Position numbers and translations under genes: made by a program
The notes under the pieces: generated by a model
The model's database searches: none
The model's input: the letters and a program-made list of their open reading frames with translations, nothing else
Told to the model about the DNA's origin: nothing
From: JAABYT01 sp041581935
GTDB lineage: Bacteria; Pseudomonadota; Gammaproteobacteria; HK1
DNA length: 16,951 nucleotides
Reading direction: 5' to 3'
NCBI GenBank assembly: GCA_041581935.1
Contig: JBFICP010000049.1
Location: forward strand, 1-16,951
Shown here: positions 8,413 to 15,679 of the stretch, piece by piece
Numbering within the stretch: position 1 is the stretch's first letter
Layout: every line of letters starts with the position of its first letter

Positions 8413-8791
8413 GTATCGCCTGCGGCCGAATGGCGGCGCCAGAGGCGACTTGATCTCCTGGATTTTGTTAAAGGAGGCAGGTTCCTTTCAATCTCGTTCT
8501 CGGCAATGATGTCGGTACCCCTGCCGAGCCCCGGCCTTCGAGCCATTGTCGAACATCGCTAATTTTCCCGTGCTTGCTGCAAATTGATGGCAGAGCGATG
8601 ATAAGAAAAACAAAACTTGCGTCAGACGCAAACACGGAGTCCGCACGGGAGTTTGGCCGAACGCGTTATTCATCAAAAAACGCCGACGCGGCCGCAAGTC
8701 GAGAGTGGATAAGCGTTTAAAAACTCCACGCACTTCTGTGGAAGTCGATAACTGAGAATGCTGATTTTGGAGTTGTGACTCGGGGAGGAGG
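8413..8791. other. Gene-free stretch between dioxygenase-like and FAD oxidoreductase genes
   Basis: 379 bp with no ORF that has both a family signature and an SD. Minus-strand open frames here run into flanking genes and look like shadows. Just after the dioxygenase stop, TCGCCT (about 8416) can pair with AGGCGA (about 8443) around a GC-rich interior, but no T-run follows. From about 8560 to 8770 the sequence becomes more AT-rich, consistent with a promoter region for the FAD oxidoreductase, but no convincing -35/-10 pair with 16-18 bp spacing was found. A perfect 6-bp palindrome with an A-tract is listed separately. Confidence 0.6.
8604..8631 (-). terminator. Possible intrinsic terminator or palindromic operator
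   Basis: TTGCGT (8617-8622) and ACGCAA (8626-8631) form a perfect 6-bp stem with loop CAG. On the minus strand the stem is followed by GTTTTGTTTTTC, as in a Rho-independent terminator. No minus-strand gene lies directly upstream, so it would stop antisense transcription arising near the FAD oxidoreductase gene. A regulator-binding palindrome in that gene's promoter region is equally possible. Confidence 0.3.
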
Positions 8792-8794
8792 ATG

Positions 8795-10183
8795 ATGAAC
8801 GCATCTACGTTTTTGTCGCTTGACGGCAACCGTGCCGAAATTCCCGACGCCGCACTGTCGGCATTGGCGAATCGCATGCGCGGTGAGCTTATCGATGCCG
8901 ATGGCGAGGGCTACGATGCATACCGGACGGTTTGGAATACGATGATCGACCGGCGGCCCGCGTGCATCGCGCGTTGCCGTGGAGCGGCCGACGTCGTCGC
9001 CGCTGTCGCGTTTGCCCGGGAGCACGGCCTGCTGTGCTCGGTGCGTGGCGGTGGACACAATGTAGCGGGTAAAGCCGTCGCCGATGACACGTTGATGATC
9101 GATCTCTCGCCGATGCAGGATATTCGCGTCGATCCATCCCGAATGCGCGCCCGGGTCGGGGCTGGCTGCATTTGGGCGTCGGTCGATGCCGAGACCCAGG
9201 CTTTCGGGCTCGCGACGACCGGTGGAACGGTGTCCCATACCGGCGTTGCCGGGCTCACACTCGGTGGCGGAATCGGCTGGCTCGGTTCGATGTATGGCCT
9301 GACCTGTGACAATCTGCTCTCGGCGGACCTGGTTACGGCCGCCGGCGAATATCTTCACGTCGATGCCGATGAGCATCCGGATCTTTTCTGGGCACTGCGT
9401 GGCGGCGGTGGCAACTTCGGCGTCGTTACCAGCTTCGAGTTCCGGCTCCACCCAGTAGGCCCGATGATCTATGCAGGACTGCTTGCGTGGCCGATTACAG
9501 CCGGGCGTGACGTGTTGCGCGCGTATCGCGATTTCGTGGCCGAGGCGCCGGAAACGCTGACGGTATTTGCTGCACTGCTTTCAAGCCCTGACGGAGATCC
9601 TCTGGTGGGACTCATTCCCGGCTGGTTCGGACCGATCGAAGAAGGCGAGTCGAGATTGGCACCGCTGCGAAAATTGCAGCCCGTGCTCGATGTCGTCCAG
9701 GAAGTTCCCTACCGGATGCAGCAGCAGCTGCTCGACGATGGAGCAGCCCCTGGTATTCCGCGCTACTGGAAATCCGGCTACATCAACGAGCTGGACGACA
9801 CGCTGATTGACGTGCTGCTCGAGCAGAACGAAAAGCGGCCGACGCATGAGTCGGTGCAGCTGCTGTTTCGAATGCACGGCGAGATGAGCCGGGTTCCGGT
9901 GCACGAAACGGCTTTTCCCCGGCGCATGACCGGCTGGGACTATGACGTGATTACGCAGTGGACCGAGCCGCACCGGGCAGATGCGTGTGTTGCCTGGGCG
10001 CGGGAGACCTGGAGCGCGGTATCACCCTTTACCAAGGGGGTCTACATCAATCATCTTGATCACGACGACGATGCCCGGGTGCGCGCCGCGTACGGGCCCA
10101 ACTACGAGCGGCTGGTCGAGGTGAAGCGAAGATACGACGCCGACAACTTCTTCCGGCTGAACAACAACATCGCACCGGGCTGA
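8795..10183 (+). CDS. FAD-binding oxidoreductase of the berberine bridge enzyme (BBE/VAO) family
   Basis: 462 residues. Two ATGs are adjacent (8792 and 8795); the GGAGG core (8784-8788) lies 6 nt before the second, so 8795 is preferred. Numbering here counts from 8792. RGGGHN (85-90) holds His89, the expected 8-alpha-histidyl FAD attachment site. The second covalent site of bicovalent BBE enzymes (Cys in GGTC) is Val147 here (GGTVSHTG), so flavin is probably linked once. GVAGLTLGGGIGWL and YGLTCDNL complete the FAD domain, followed by DLFWALRGGGGNFGVV. The C-terminal BBE motif (YGPNYERLVEVKRRYDADN, then FRLNNNI) is intact. Family members oxidise alcohols, amines or sugars with O2. The substrate is unknown. 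It converges with the SDR gene 13 bp downstream. Confidence 0.9.
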   Translation: MNASTFLSLDGNRAEIPDAALSALANRMRGELIDADGEGYDAYRTVWNTMIDRRPACIARCRGAADVVAAVAFAREHGLLCSVRGGGHNVAGKAVADDTLMIDLSPMQDIRVDPSRMRARVGAGCIWASVDAETQAFGLATTGGTVSHTGVAGLTLGGGIGWLGSMYGLTCDNLLSADLVTAAGEYLHVDADEHPDLFWALRGGGGNFGVVTSFEFRLHPVGPMIYAGLLAWPITAGRDVLRAYRDFVAEAPETLTVFAALLSSPDGDPLVGLIPGWFGPIEEGESRLAPLRKLQPVLDVVQEVPYRMQQQLLDDGAAPGIPRYWKSGYINELDDTLIDVLLEQNEKRPTHESVQLLFRMHGEMSRVPVHETAFPRRMTGWDYDVITQWTEPHRADACVAWARETWSAVSPFTKGVYINHLDHDDDARVRAAYGPNYERLVEVKRRYDADNFFRLNNNIAPG

Positions 10184-10196
10184 TAACGCGGTCCTC

Positions 10197-10994
10197 TCAG
10201 GTGTATCGACAGCAAATTTGATAAAGCTGCTCGACACCATCCCTGTCGCCTGCGAATCGACAGCGCGCCTCTCGGCCGTGCTCGAAGTAGCGCCCGCTCG
10301 CGTCGCCGCCGAGCTCTCCGCGTGCGAGCATGACCGGCGTCCTGGCCGCGTCTTCGGGTGATTGTGATCCGCCGAAGCCGAGATTGCGACTCAGCACCGA
10401 GGAGGGATCGCCCGGATGGCAGGCATTGACGCTGATACCACGCTCCGCCAGGCGCTCGGCCAGCGCCACGGTGAGCATTCGGTTGGCTTGCTTCGATTGG
10501 CGATATGCGCTGTGGTTGTCGAACCGTCGGCGGTGGAACTCGAGGTCGTCGAGATCCAGATCGCCCGCCCAGTAGCTCGCGACATTCACGATACGCGCGG
10601 GAGCGCAGCGCTCGAGGTGAGGCGCAAAGGCTTCGGCCATCCACAGGTAACCGAGCACGTTGGTTGCGAAAGTCAGCTCGATGCCTTCTCGTGTAGTCGT
10701 GCGCTTGCGCGGTGCGACCCCTGCGTCGTTGACGAGCACGTGCAGCGGCCCTTCCCATGATTCGGCGAGCGCTTGAACGCAACGGCGCCGGGACAAATCA
10801 GCGAGCACGAAGTGCACATCATCGTTTCCGCTTTCGCGTCGAACGGATTCGGCCGCTTTCTTTGCACGATCTTCGGCACGTGCGACGAGCACGATCCTGT
10901 AATTTGGCGTGCTCGCCAGCTCGCGCGCAATGGCGTTTCCGATAACGCCGGTGGCGCCGGTGATGAGTGCGACCGTGTGGCGATTCTCTACCAT
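10197..10994 (-). CDS. Short-chain dehydrogenase/reductase (SDR), retinol dehydrogenase-like
   Basis: 265 residues from ATG 10994, which has GAGG at about 8 nt spacing and puts the dinucleotide fold eight residues from the N-terminus, as usual in SDRs. In-frame alternatives are ATG 11033 and GTG 11051. The cofactor loop is TGATGVIG (12-19), and LVARAED after beta-2 suggests NADP(H) preference. NDAG (89-92) replaces the usual NNAG. Asn112, Ser140 and YRQSK (Tyr164, Lys168) form the catalytic tetrad. The C-terminal part resembles the long, atypical retinol/light-dependent protochlorophyllide-reductase branch (CHPGDPSSVLSRNLG). The protein is cytosolic and reduces or oxidises a carbonyl/alcohol; the substrate is unknown. 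It converges with the FAD oxidoreductase and is divergent from the carnitine-dehydrogenase-like gene, with an 87-bp shared upstream region. Confidence 0.87.
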   Translation of the reverse strand: MVENRHTVALITGATGVIGNAIARELASTPNYRIVLVARAEDRAKKAAESVRRESGNDDVHFVLADLSRRRCVQALAESWEGPLHVLVNDAGVAPRKRTTTREGIELTFATNVLGYLWMAEAFAPHLERCAPARIVNVASYWAGDLDLDDLEFHRRRFDNHSAYRQSKQANRMLTVALAERLAERGISVNACHPGDPSSVLSRNLGFGGSQSPEDAARTPVMLARGELGGDASGRYFEHGREARCRFAGDRDGVEQLYQICCRYT

Positions 10995-11081
10995 GGCTCG
11001 TGCCTCGCCGGGTGTCTTGATCGTCGATGTCATGATACAAGAGAAATCCACCGTAACCGTTCATGAGGACTTACCCCGAAG

Positions 11082-12026
11082 ATGCAGCTCCCTTCTCCCA
11101 GCGAGGTAGAACGCGTCGCCATCATCGGCGCCGGCACCATCGGCGCTTCTTGGGCCGCCCATTTTCTGGCCAGAGGCATGAACGTTCGGGTGTGGGATCC
11201 GGGCCCCGACAGTGAAGCGAAAGTGCGCCGATTCGTGGCCGAGGCCTGGCCGGCGCTCGAGCGCCTCGGCGTCGTCCGAGGCGCCGATCCGGAGCGGCTC
11301 CAATGCTGCCTGGATCTCGCCGCTGCGCTCGAGGACGCTCAATTCGTCCAGGAAAGTGCGCCGGAGGACAAGTTGCTCAAGCTCGCGCTCTATGAGCGAT
11401 TCGACACGACACTCCCCGGAAACGCGGTCATGGCAAGCTCGACCTCGGGTCTGCTGCTGAGCGAGCTGCAAGCCGGCCGTGCGGGACGCGCGCGCTACGT
11501 GCTCGGACATCCGTTCAATCCGCCCCATCTCATTCCGCTCGTTGAAGTGCTCGGTGGTCAAGATACCGCGTCCGAGGTCGTCGACTGGACGCTCGCGTTC
11601 TACGACGCGCACGGCAAGACCGCCATTCGTCTCACTAGGGAGGTTCCGGGACATCTGGTAAACCGTCTGCAGGCCGCCATCTGGCGCGAGGCCATCGACG
11701 CCGTGGTAACTGGTCTTGCCAGTGTCGAAGACGTTGACAAGGCGATCAAGAGCGGTCCGGGCCTGCGCTGGGCACTCATGGGACCGCACCAGATTTTTCA
11801 CCTGGCGGGCGGAGCCGGCGGCATGGCTAATTTTCTCGAGCACTTCGGACCCAATATCGAGAATTGGTGGCGCGACATGCGCGACGTCAGGTTGACGCCG
11901 GAGGTCAAGTCGGCGCTCGTCGACGGCGTCCGCGACGAATGCGCAGGCCGCAGCGTGGACGATCTTGCCGCCGAGCGGGACGCGCGCCTGCTCGATTTGC
12001 TCGAGACCCTGGGGCGCGCGCGATAA
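11082..12026 (+). CDS. 3-hydroxyacyl-CoA dehydrogenase family protein, L-carnitine 3-dehydrogenase-like
   Basis: 314 residues. The N-terminal Rossmann motif is GAGTIG (16-21) with the beta-2 acidic residue Asp39 (VWDP), indicating NAD. The catalytic His-Glu dyad is His143 in GHPFNPPHLIPLVEV with Glu155 twelve residues on, the same spacing as in 3-hydroxyacyl-CoA dehydrogenase. The C-terminal domain contains GPGLRWALMGP followed by HLAGGAGGM, which resembles carnitine 3-dehydrogenase and other single-domain members more than fatty-acid oxidation enzymes. It would oxidise a 3-hydroxy acid or its CoA ester to the 3-oxo form in the cytosol. No carnitine-pathway partners are visible in the window, so the substrate is open. 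An SD is weak (GAGGA about 11-13 nt upstream of the ATG). The 167 bp after the stop hold no clear gene. Confidence 0.87.
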   Translation: MQLPSPSEVERVAIIGAGTIGASWAAHFLARGMNVRVWDPGPDSEAKVRRFVAEAWPALERLGVVRGADPERLQCCLDLAAALEDAQFVQESAPEDKLLKLALYERFDTTLPGNAVMASSTSGLLLSELQAGRAGRARYVLGHPFNPPHLIPLVEVLGGQDTASEVVDWTLAFYDAHGKTAIRLTREVPGHLVNRLQAAIWREAIDAVVTGLASVEDVDKAIKSGPGLRWALMGPHQIFHLAGGAGGMANFLEHFGPNIENWWRDMRDVRLTPEVKSALVDGVRDECAGRSVDDLAAERDARLLDLLETLGRAR

Positions 12027-12193
12027 CGATTCGATTGATCGCGCCATTGCAAGCGCGACGGTTGCACGCGCAGAAACCAGGCCTGCCGATTATCTTAAGT
12101 CAGTGAGCAAGCTCGCTCATGAACGTGGACGTCCGAACCGATAAAGCCTTCGTGATATCATCGCCGACTTTCGACCATGTCGAGCTCCATTAG

Positions 12194-12661
12194 ATGTCCT
12201 TGGGCGTCCCAGCCGTCCTTCAGTCACTCTCGGCCGCAGGCTCCGCTCTGCGCGCGCTCGCCACGTGGCGCAAGAAGGCACGTGGTGATGCACGGGCCCT
12301 GATCGGCGAGCTCAAGGACAACCTCTACTATCTCGACATGGTCGCGCAAGACGGTGTGCCGCTAGCCACCGTTATCGACAAGCTGTCAATCAGCGAATAC
12401 AGACGGCTTTCGAAAGAGGGTTACAGCTTCAATTCATTGAAGAGCAAAAAGATTGCGAGCTACGAGTCGTTGAAGGGCACGGATCTGTCCTCATGGGCGG
12501 GTAAATCTACTGAAGATCTAATCGATTCGATCTTCGAAAAGCTCAACATTCTCAAGATTCAGTTTCCGCATGTGGCGGAAAACGGCAAGTACAGATGGAA
12601 CGTAAGGGTCGATAACATCAGAAAACGCATCTGGTTGCTGCTGAGGCACGTCGCGGCTTAG
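12194..12661 (+). CDS. Uncharacterised 155-residue protein
   Basis: Family not recognised. The start is ATG 12194, with an in-frame TAG directly before it, so no longer form is possible. The SD is weak (GAG in GAGCTCC). The protein is basic and largely helical in appearance. Residues 1-25 are an amphipathic or mildly hydrophobic segment (LGVPAVLQSLSAAGSALRAL) without a clear signal cleavage site. ARALIGELKDNLYYLD and IDKLSISEYRRLSKEGYSF follow, and a C-terminal module (about 103-155) runs from AGKSTEDLIDSIFEKLN to IRKRIWLLLRHV. There are no Cys residues and no nucleotide-binding or protease motif. The second half uses more AT-rich codons than its neighbours, which may point to acquisition. 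It is convergent with nnrS, with 9 bp between stop codons, and its own promoter is not obvious. A regulatory, membrane-associated or accessory role cannot be told apart. Confidence 0.7.
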   Translation: MSLGVPAVLQSLSAAGSALRALATWRKKARGDARALIGELKDNLYYLDMVAQDGVPLATVIDKLSISEYRRLSKEGYSFNSLKSKKIASYESLKGTDLSSWAGKSTEDLIDSIFEKLNILKIQFPHVAENGKYRWNVRVDNIRKRIWLLLRHVAA

Positions 12662-12670
12662 AGCACCCGT

Positions 12671-13834
12671 TCAGCCGGGTCGTCCATCCACCCGCGGGCG
12701 AGCAAGAATGGGCGCATACACGATCAGGTAAAGCGCAAAAGCCACAATCCACAGCATTCCCGCGATCGTCCACGACGCTAACGGCGCCGCCGGCGCAATC
12801 GCAGGTGCCAGCACACGCGTGAGGGCGGCGAGTGTGAGTGACAGGTAGGCGATTACGACCGGGGTCGAGACAATTAGCGCGCGACCCGTGTGACCGAGGG
12901 CGGCGCGGGTCATGACCGCCATGATCATGGTCGCGAACGCACCGGCACCGAGGGCGTGGGTCCAACCGGCGGCGGCGGGAATCTGCCAGAGCGTGGCTAC
13001 GCCCTTGAGTCCCAGTCCCACCGGTATCCACGCGTACGCCACGTGCAGAATCCACGCGATGGGCATACCCGCGGTCCGCCAGCCGCGCCAGCGCAGAACA
13101 CGCCAGGCATGCAGCATGCCGGCAACGAGAGCGGCGCCGCCGGCCATGGGTTCGCCCGGCATCGCCTGGTCCAAAACCAGCACCACGAGCACTGCGGCAA
13201 TCGCGGCACGATCGACCCAGCCGAATGGCTCGACCCGAGCTCCCGGATCACGGCTGCGGAGCGCGTTGCCGGTAAACGCAGGCACGATTCGACCACCGAT
13301 GAGCGCGATCATGAGCAGAACAGTGTCGAGCGCAAGAGCCGGACCGTCGAGGCCGACGTGTATGCCTACGCTGGGCGCGTGAAAGTCGAGATTGGCGACG
13401 AACAGCAGAGCGAGGAACACGACCATGGGAAAGTTGCGTACATTGCCGGCGCGAATCAGCGATGGCGCGATGGCGATGCCGAGGGCAGGCAGGAACGCGA
13501 GGTCGATGGCTGCGACGAACGACTGAGGGGTGTCGGAGCCCGGCATCATGGCGATGCGTCCGGCAAGCCAGATGGCTACCAGCACCATCAACGGTAGGCC
13601 GGCGAAGCCACGTTGCCCGGTCCAGCTCGCAACCGCCGTCAGCAGAAAGCCGGCAACGGCCGCCGTTATGAACCCGAAGACCATCTCGTGGGCGTGCCAG
13701 GCGATCGGACTTGCCCACAGAAGTGACCACCCCGTGCCGTTTAGCACGGCAAGCCAGATCGCCATGACGACAATCGCCTGGATCCCGGCGAGCAGGAAGA
13801 ACGGGCGAAATCCGTAGCCGAAGAGCGCTGTCAA
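12671..13834 (-). CDS. nnrS: NnrS-family polytopic haem-copper protein
   Basis: 387 residues, about 11-12 hydrophobic membrane segments along the whole length. NnrS signatures are present: GFRPFFLLAG (8-17), WHAHEMVFGF (46-55, with putative metal-ligand His47 and His49), GGRIVPAFTGNAL in the middle and HALGAGAFATMIMAVMTRA plus LGHTGR near the C-terminus. Family knowledge: NnrS is an inner-membrane haem- and copper-containing protein linked to nitric-oxide metabolism and NO stress, named for control by the FNR/CRP-type regulator NnrR. The only start before the conserved region is TTG 13834; upstream codons run to the PCu(A)C stop with no ATG, GTG or TTG. No SD is visible, and a GC-rich hairpin abuts the start, so translation may depend on coupling or the start may be misread. 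It follows the PCu(A)C gene by 78 bp. Confidence 0.9.
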   Translation of the reverse strand: MTALFGYGFRPFFLLAGIQAIVVMAIWLAVLNGTGWSLLWASPIAWHAHEMVFGFITAAVAGFLLTAVASWTGQRGFAGLPLMVLVAIWLAGRIAMMPGSDTPQSFVAAIDLAFLPALGIAIAPSLIRAGNVRNFPMVVFLALLFVANLDFHAPSVGIHVGLDGPALALDTVLLMIALIGGRIVPAFTGNALRSRDPGARVEPFGWVDRAAIAAVLVVLVLDQAMPGEPMAGGAALVAGMLHAWRVLRWRGWRTAGMPIAWILHVAYAWIPVGLGLKGVATLWQIPAAAGWTHALGAGAFATMIMAVMTRAALGHTGRALIVSTPVVIAYLSLTLAALTRVLAPAIAPAAPLASWTIAGMLWIVAFALYLIVYAPILARPRVDGRPG

Positions 13835-13855
13835 AAGCGGGGCGCGGGCGCCGCT
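13832..13855 (-). promoter_or_regulatory. GC hairpin with short T-run abutting the nnrS start
   Basis: On the minus strand AGCGG (13855-13851) pairs with CCGCT (13840-13836), with further partial pairing inside the 10-nt loop. It is followed directly by TTTG, which contains the nnrS TTG start. Placement over the ribosome-binding region suggests a translational or attenuation control between the PCu(A)C gene and nnrS. The T-run is too short to claim a real terminator. Confidence 0.3.
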
Positions 13856-13912
13856 CCGGCAGCCGGTCCGTAGCTGGCGCGCCGATGCGAGTTTCGCGGC
13901 ATGGACCTCAGA

Positions 13913-14410
13913 TTAGCTGCCCTTGTTCTTGTCGTGCTTCATACCGTCATGCCTTTTGTCGTGGCCCGCCTCATCGGGCTCGAAGATCATGACCTCAACA
14001 ACGGCACTGCCGGCGTGCTCGAACTCGAGCGTGAGTGGAAACGAATTGCCCTCTACCAGCGGCTCGGTGAGCCCCATCAGCATGACGTGAAGCCCCCCTG
14101 GCTGAAGCACGGACCGCTCGCCCGGCACGATCTCGACGGTCTCGACCCGGCGCATCTTCATCACCCCCCCTTCCATCGTGTGGGTGTGAAGCTCGGCCTT
14201 CATGGCCGCCGGTGTGGAGACCGACACCAGCCTGTCCGGTGTATCGCCATTGTTCACGAGAGTCATGTATGCAGCTCCGTTGGTTGAGACGGCCGGCAGC
14301 GGACGTGACCAGGGCTTCACGATGTGGAGATCACCCTGCATGTACTCGTGTGCGGCGGCAGACGCGGCGAGTCCAAGCATCGTCAGGAATAATATGATTG
14401 GACGGTACAC
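13913..14410 (-). CDS. Periplasmic PCu(A)C copper chaperone
   Basis: 165 residues from GTG 14410, chosen for a GGAG SD 7 nt upstream and for the signal peptide it creates (YRPIILFLTMLGLAASAAA, cleavage probably before HEY). The open frame runs 46 codons further, but that stretch lacks these features. The copper site H-x10-M-x21-H-x-M fits exactly: His75, Met86, His108, Met110. The cupredoxin-like fold is supported by IVKPWSRPLP, NGAAYMTLVNNGDTPDRL and PGGLHVMLMGL. A His/Lys/Asp-rich tail (HDKRHDGMKHDKNKG) may bind extra metal. Family knowledge: PCu(A)C delivers Cu(I) to cytochrome oxidase or related copper centres. It directly precedes nnrS, itself a copper protein, and an FNR-type box lies 46 bp upstream of its start. 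Confidence 0.92.
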   Translation of the reverse strand: MYRPIILFLTMLGLAASAAAHEYMQGDLHIVKPWSRPLPAVSTNGAAYMTLVNNGDTPDRLVSVSTPAAMKAELHTHTMEGGVMKMRRVETVEIVPGERSVLQPGGLHVMLMGLTEPLVEGNSFPLTLEFEHAGSAVVEVMIFEPDEAGHDKRHDGMKHDKNKGS

Positions 14411-14455
14411 ATCAGTTCTCCGGTAAACAGGTAGCAGAACGATGTCGGCGAAATC

Positions 14456-14469
14456 ATGATCGGGATCAG
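14456..14469 (-). promoter_or_regulatory. Candidate FNR/DNR/NnrR-type binding site
   Basis: The palindrome TGAT-CGGG-ATCA (14457-14468) matches the core of the FNR-family consensus TTGAT-N4-ATCAA; the outermost bases do not match (A and G instead of T and A). It is centred about 52 bp before the PCu(A)C start, and the region downstream on the minus strand has TACCTG/TTTACC as a poor -10. NnrS genes are typically controlled by such NO- or oxygen-responsive regulators, which supports the call. An 8-of-8 half-site core can occur by chance. Confidence 0.45.
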
Positions 14470-14510
14470 GTCGAGAAGCAAGAAGCCCTGATCGTTGACT
14501 TACAGACGAC

Positions 14511-14562
14511 AAAAGCGATGACGTCAGCGCACGGGATTGCGCCGCCACCGGTTCTCGTCATC
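14511..14562 (-). terminator. Possible terminator after the D-2-hydroxyacid dehydrogenase gene
   Basis: On the minus strand GATGACG (14562-14556) pairs with CGTCATC (14523-14517), enclosing an inner hairpin GCGCA-ATCCCG-TGCGC (14542-14527). GCTTTTG follows (plus AAAAGC at 14511-14516). It lies about 20-70 bp past the stop at 14580 and before the PCu(A)C promoter region, where a terminator would be expected. The loop is long and the T-run short, so the call is tentative. Confidence 0.35.
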
Positions 14563-14579
14563 CCCTCGACCCTATCATC

Positions 14580-15569
14580 CTACCGGCGAAGGTTCGGAGA
14601 ATCGAGCACTTCGGGATTCACGACGTTGATGGGTGTGCCGGTTGCATAGGCGACGATTTGATCGAATATGTCGGTGAATTGGATTTCGAACTCTTCGCGG
14701 GTGACGTAGCCGATGTGTGGTGTGCACACGACGTTATCCATATTGAACAATGGATAACCGGGATCGAGAACAGGCTCTTGTTCGTAGACGTCGACCGCGG
14801 CCATGCCGGGGCGCCCCGCTGCGAGCGCCGCCGCGAGCGCACCCGGCGTGATGAGCGGCGCACGGCTCGTATTGACCAGCAGAGCCGACGATTTCATGCG
14901 GGCAAGATCTTCCGCGGTGACGATGCCACGGGTTGCGTCGACGAGTCGCATGTGCAAAGAAAGCACGTCGCACTCGGAAAAGAATGCATCCTTGCTGGCG
15001 GCGGTCTCGTAACCGTCGGCGCGCGCGCGCTCGCGCGACGGCTCGCGGGCCCATACCAGTATGTTCATGCCGAAGGCCGCGCCATATCCTGCCACCGCCT
15101 TGCCGATCCGGCCGTAGCCGTAAATGCCAAGCGTTCTACCGCGCAGCCCCCTTCCGACACCGATTTGCCAGTTGCCCGATTTGAGCGAAGCCATCTGCTG
15201 CGGAATCTGGCGCATGGCGGCCATCACCAGCGCCCAGGTCAGCTCCGCGGCCGCGTAGGAAGGCGTACCGGGATGCTGGCTCGAAGATACAACGATGCCC
15301 AACGTGGTGCAGGTGTCGACGTCGATGTGTGGATAGACACTGCGCTGGCTGATCAGCCTGAGCTTGTCGAGACGCTCGAGCAATGTTGTGCGAACCGCCG
15401 TGCGCTCGCGTATCAGCACCAGCACTTCCGTGTCACGCAATCGCTCGGCCAATGCGTCGACGTCTTGAACGTGATCGTTCCAAACTTCGACGTCGTGACC
15501 TTCGAGCTTCGCGAAACAATCCAGCGTGCGAAGCGTATCGAAATAGTCGTCGAGAATGCTGATTTTCAC
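14580..15569 (-). CDS. D-2-hydroxyacid dehydrogenase family protein (NAD-dependent)
   Basis: 329 residues from GTG 15569; an in-frame stop lies two codons upstream, so this is the first usable start and gives the usual N-terminus (KISILDDYFD). The catalytic/substrate domain is split around a Rossmann domain with GYGRIG (151-156). The family's catalytic residues are present: Arg236 in LVNTSRAPLI, Glu265 in VYEQEP and His285 in CTPHIGY. TWALVMAAMRQI and GNWQ are typical of the phosphoglycerate-dehydrogenase-like branch. It reduces a 2-oxo acid to the D-2-hydroxy acid, or the reverse, in the cytosol; the exact substrate cannot be read from motifs. It lies 110 bp downstream of the alpha/beta hydrolase on the same strand, with only a weak SD, and could be its operon partner or be transcribed separately. 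Confidence 0.9.
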   Translation of the reverse strand: MKISILDDYFDTLRTLDCFAKLEGHDVEVWNDHVQDVDALAERLRDTEVLVLIRERTAVRTTLLERLDKLRLISQRSVYPHIDVDTCTTLGIVVSSSQHPGTPSYAAAELTWALVMAAMRQIPQQMASLKSGNWQIGVGRGLRGRTLGIYGYGRIGKAVAGYGAAFGMNILVWAREPSRERARADGYETAASKDAFFSECDVLSLHMRLVDATRGIVTAEDLARMKSSALLVNTSRAPLITPGALAAALAAGRPGMAAVDVYEQEPVLDPGYPLFNMDNVVCTPHIGYVTREEFEIQFTDIFDQIVAYATGTPINVVNPEVLDSPNLRR

Positions 15570-15679
15570 CCTTCAGTCCGCACCGGTCACTTGCCGGCCA
15601 GCCGGGAAGCTCGACCTTTTCCGGCACGATACGGTAGCACGAATCGCGTCATTGCCGATGGCCGTGGCACTGTGCGTCC

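Noticed and set aside
8416..8448. TCGCCT/AGGCGA hairpin after the dioxygenase-like gene
   Set aside because: No T-run follows the stem, and the interior pairing is irregular, so it is not called a terminator.
8488..8877. 129-codon minus-strand ORF overlapping the FAD oxidoreductase start
   Set aside because: No motif and no convincing SD, and it overlaps the strong SD and start of the plus-strand gene.
12665..12680. ACCCG/CGGGT hairpin between the orphan gene and nnrS stops
   Set aside because: Five-bp stem overlapping the nnrS stop, with no T-run on either strand; too weak to call a bidirectional terminator.
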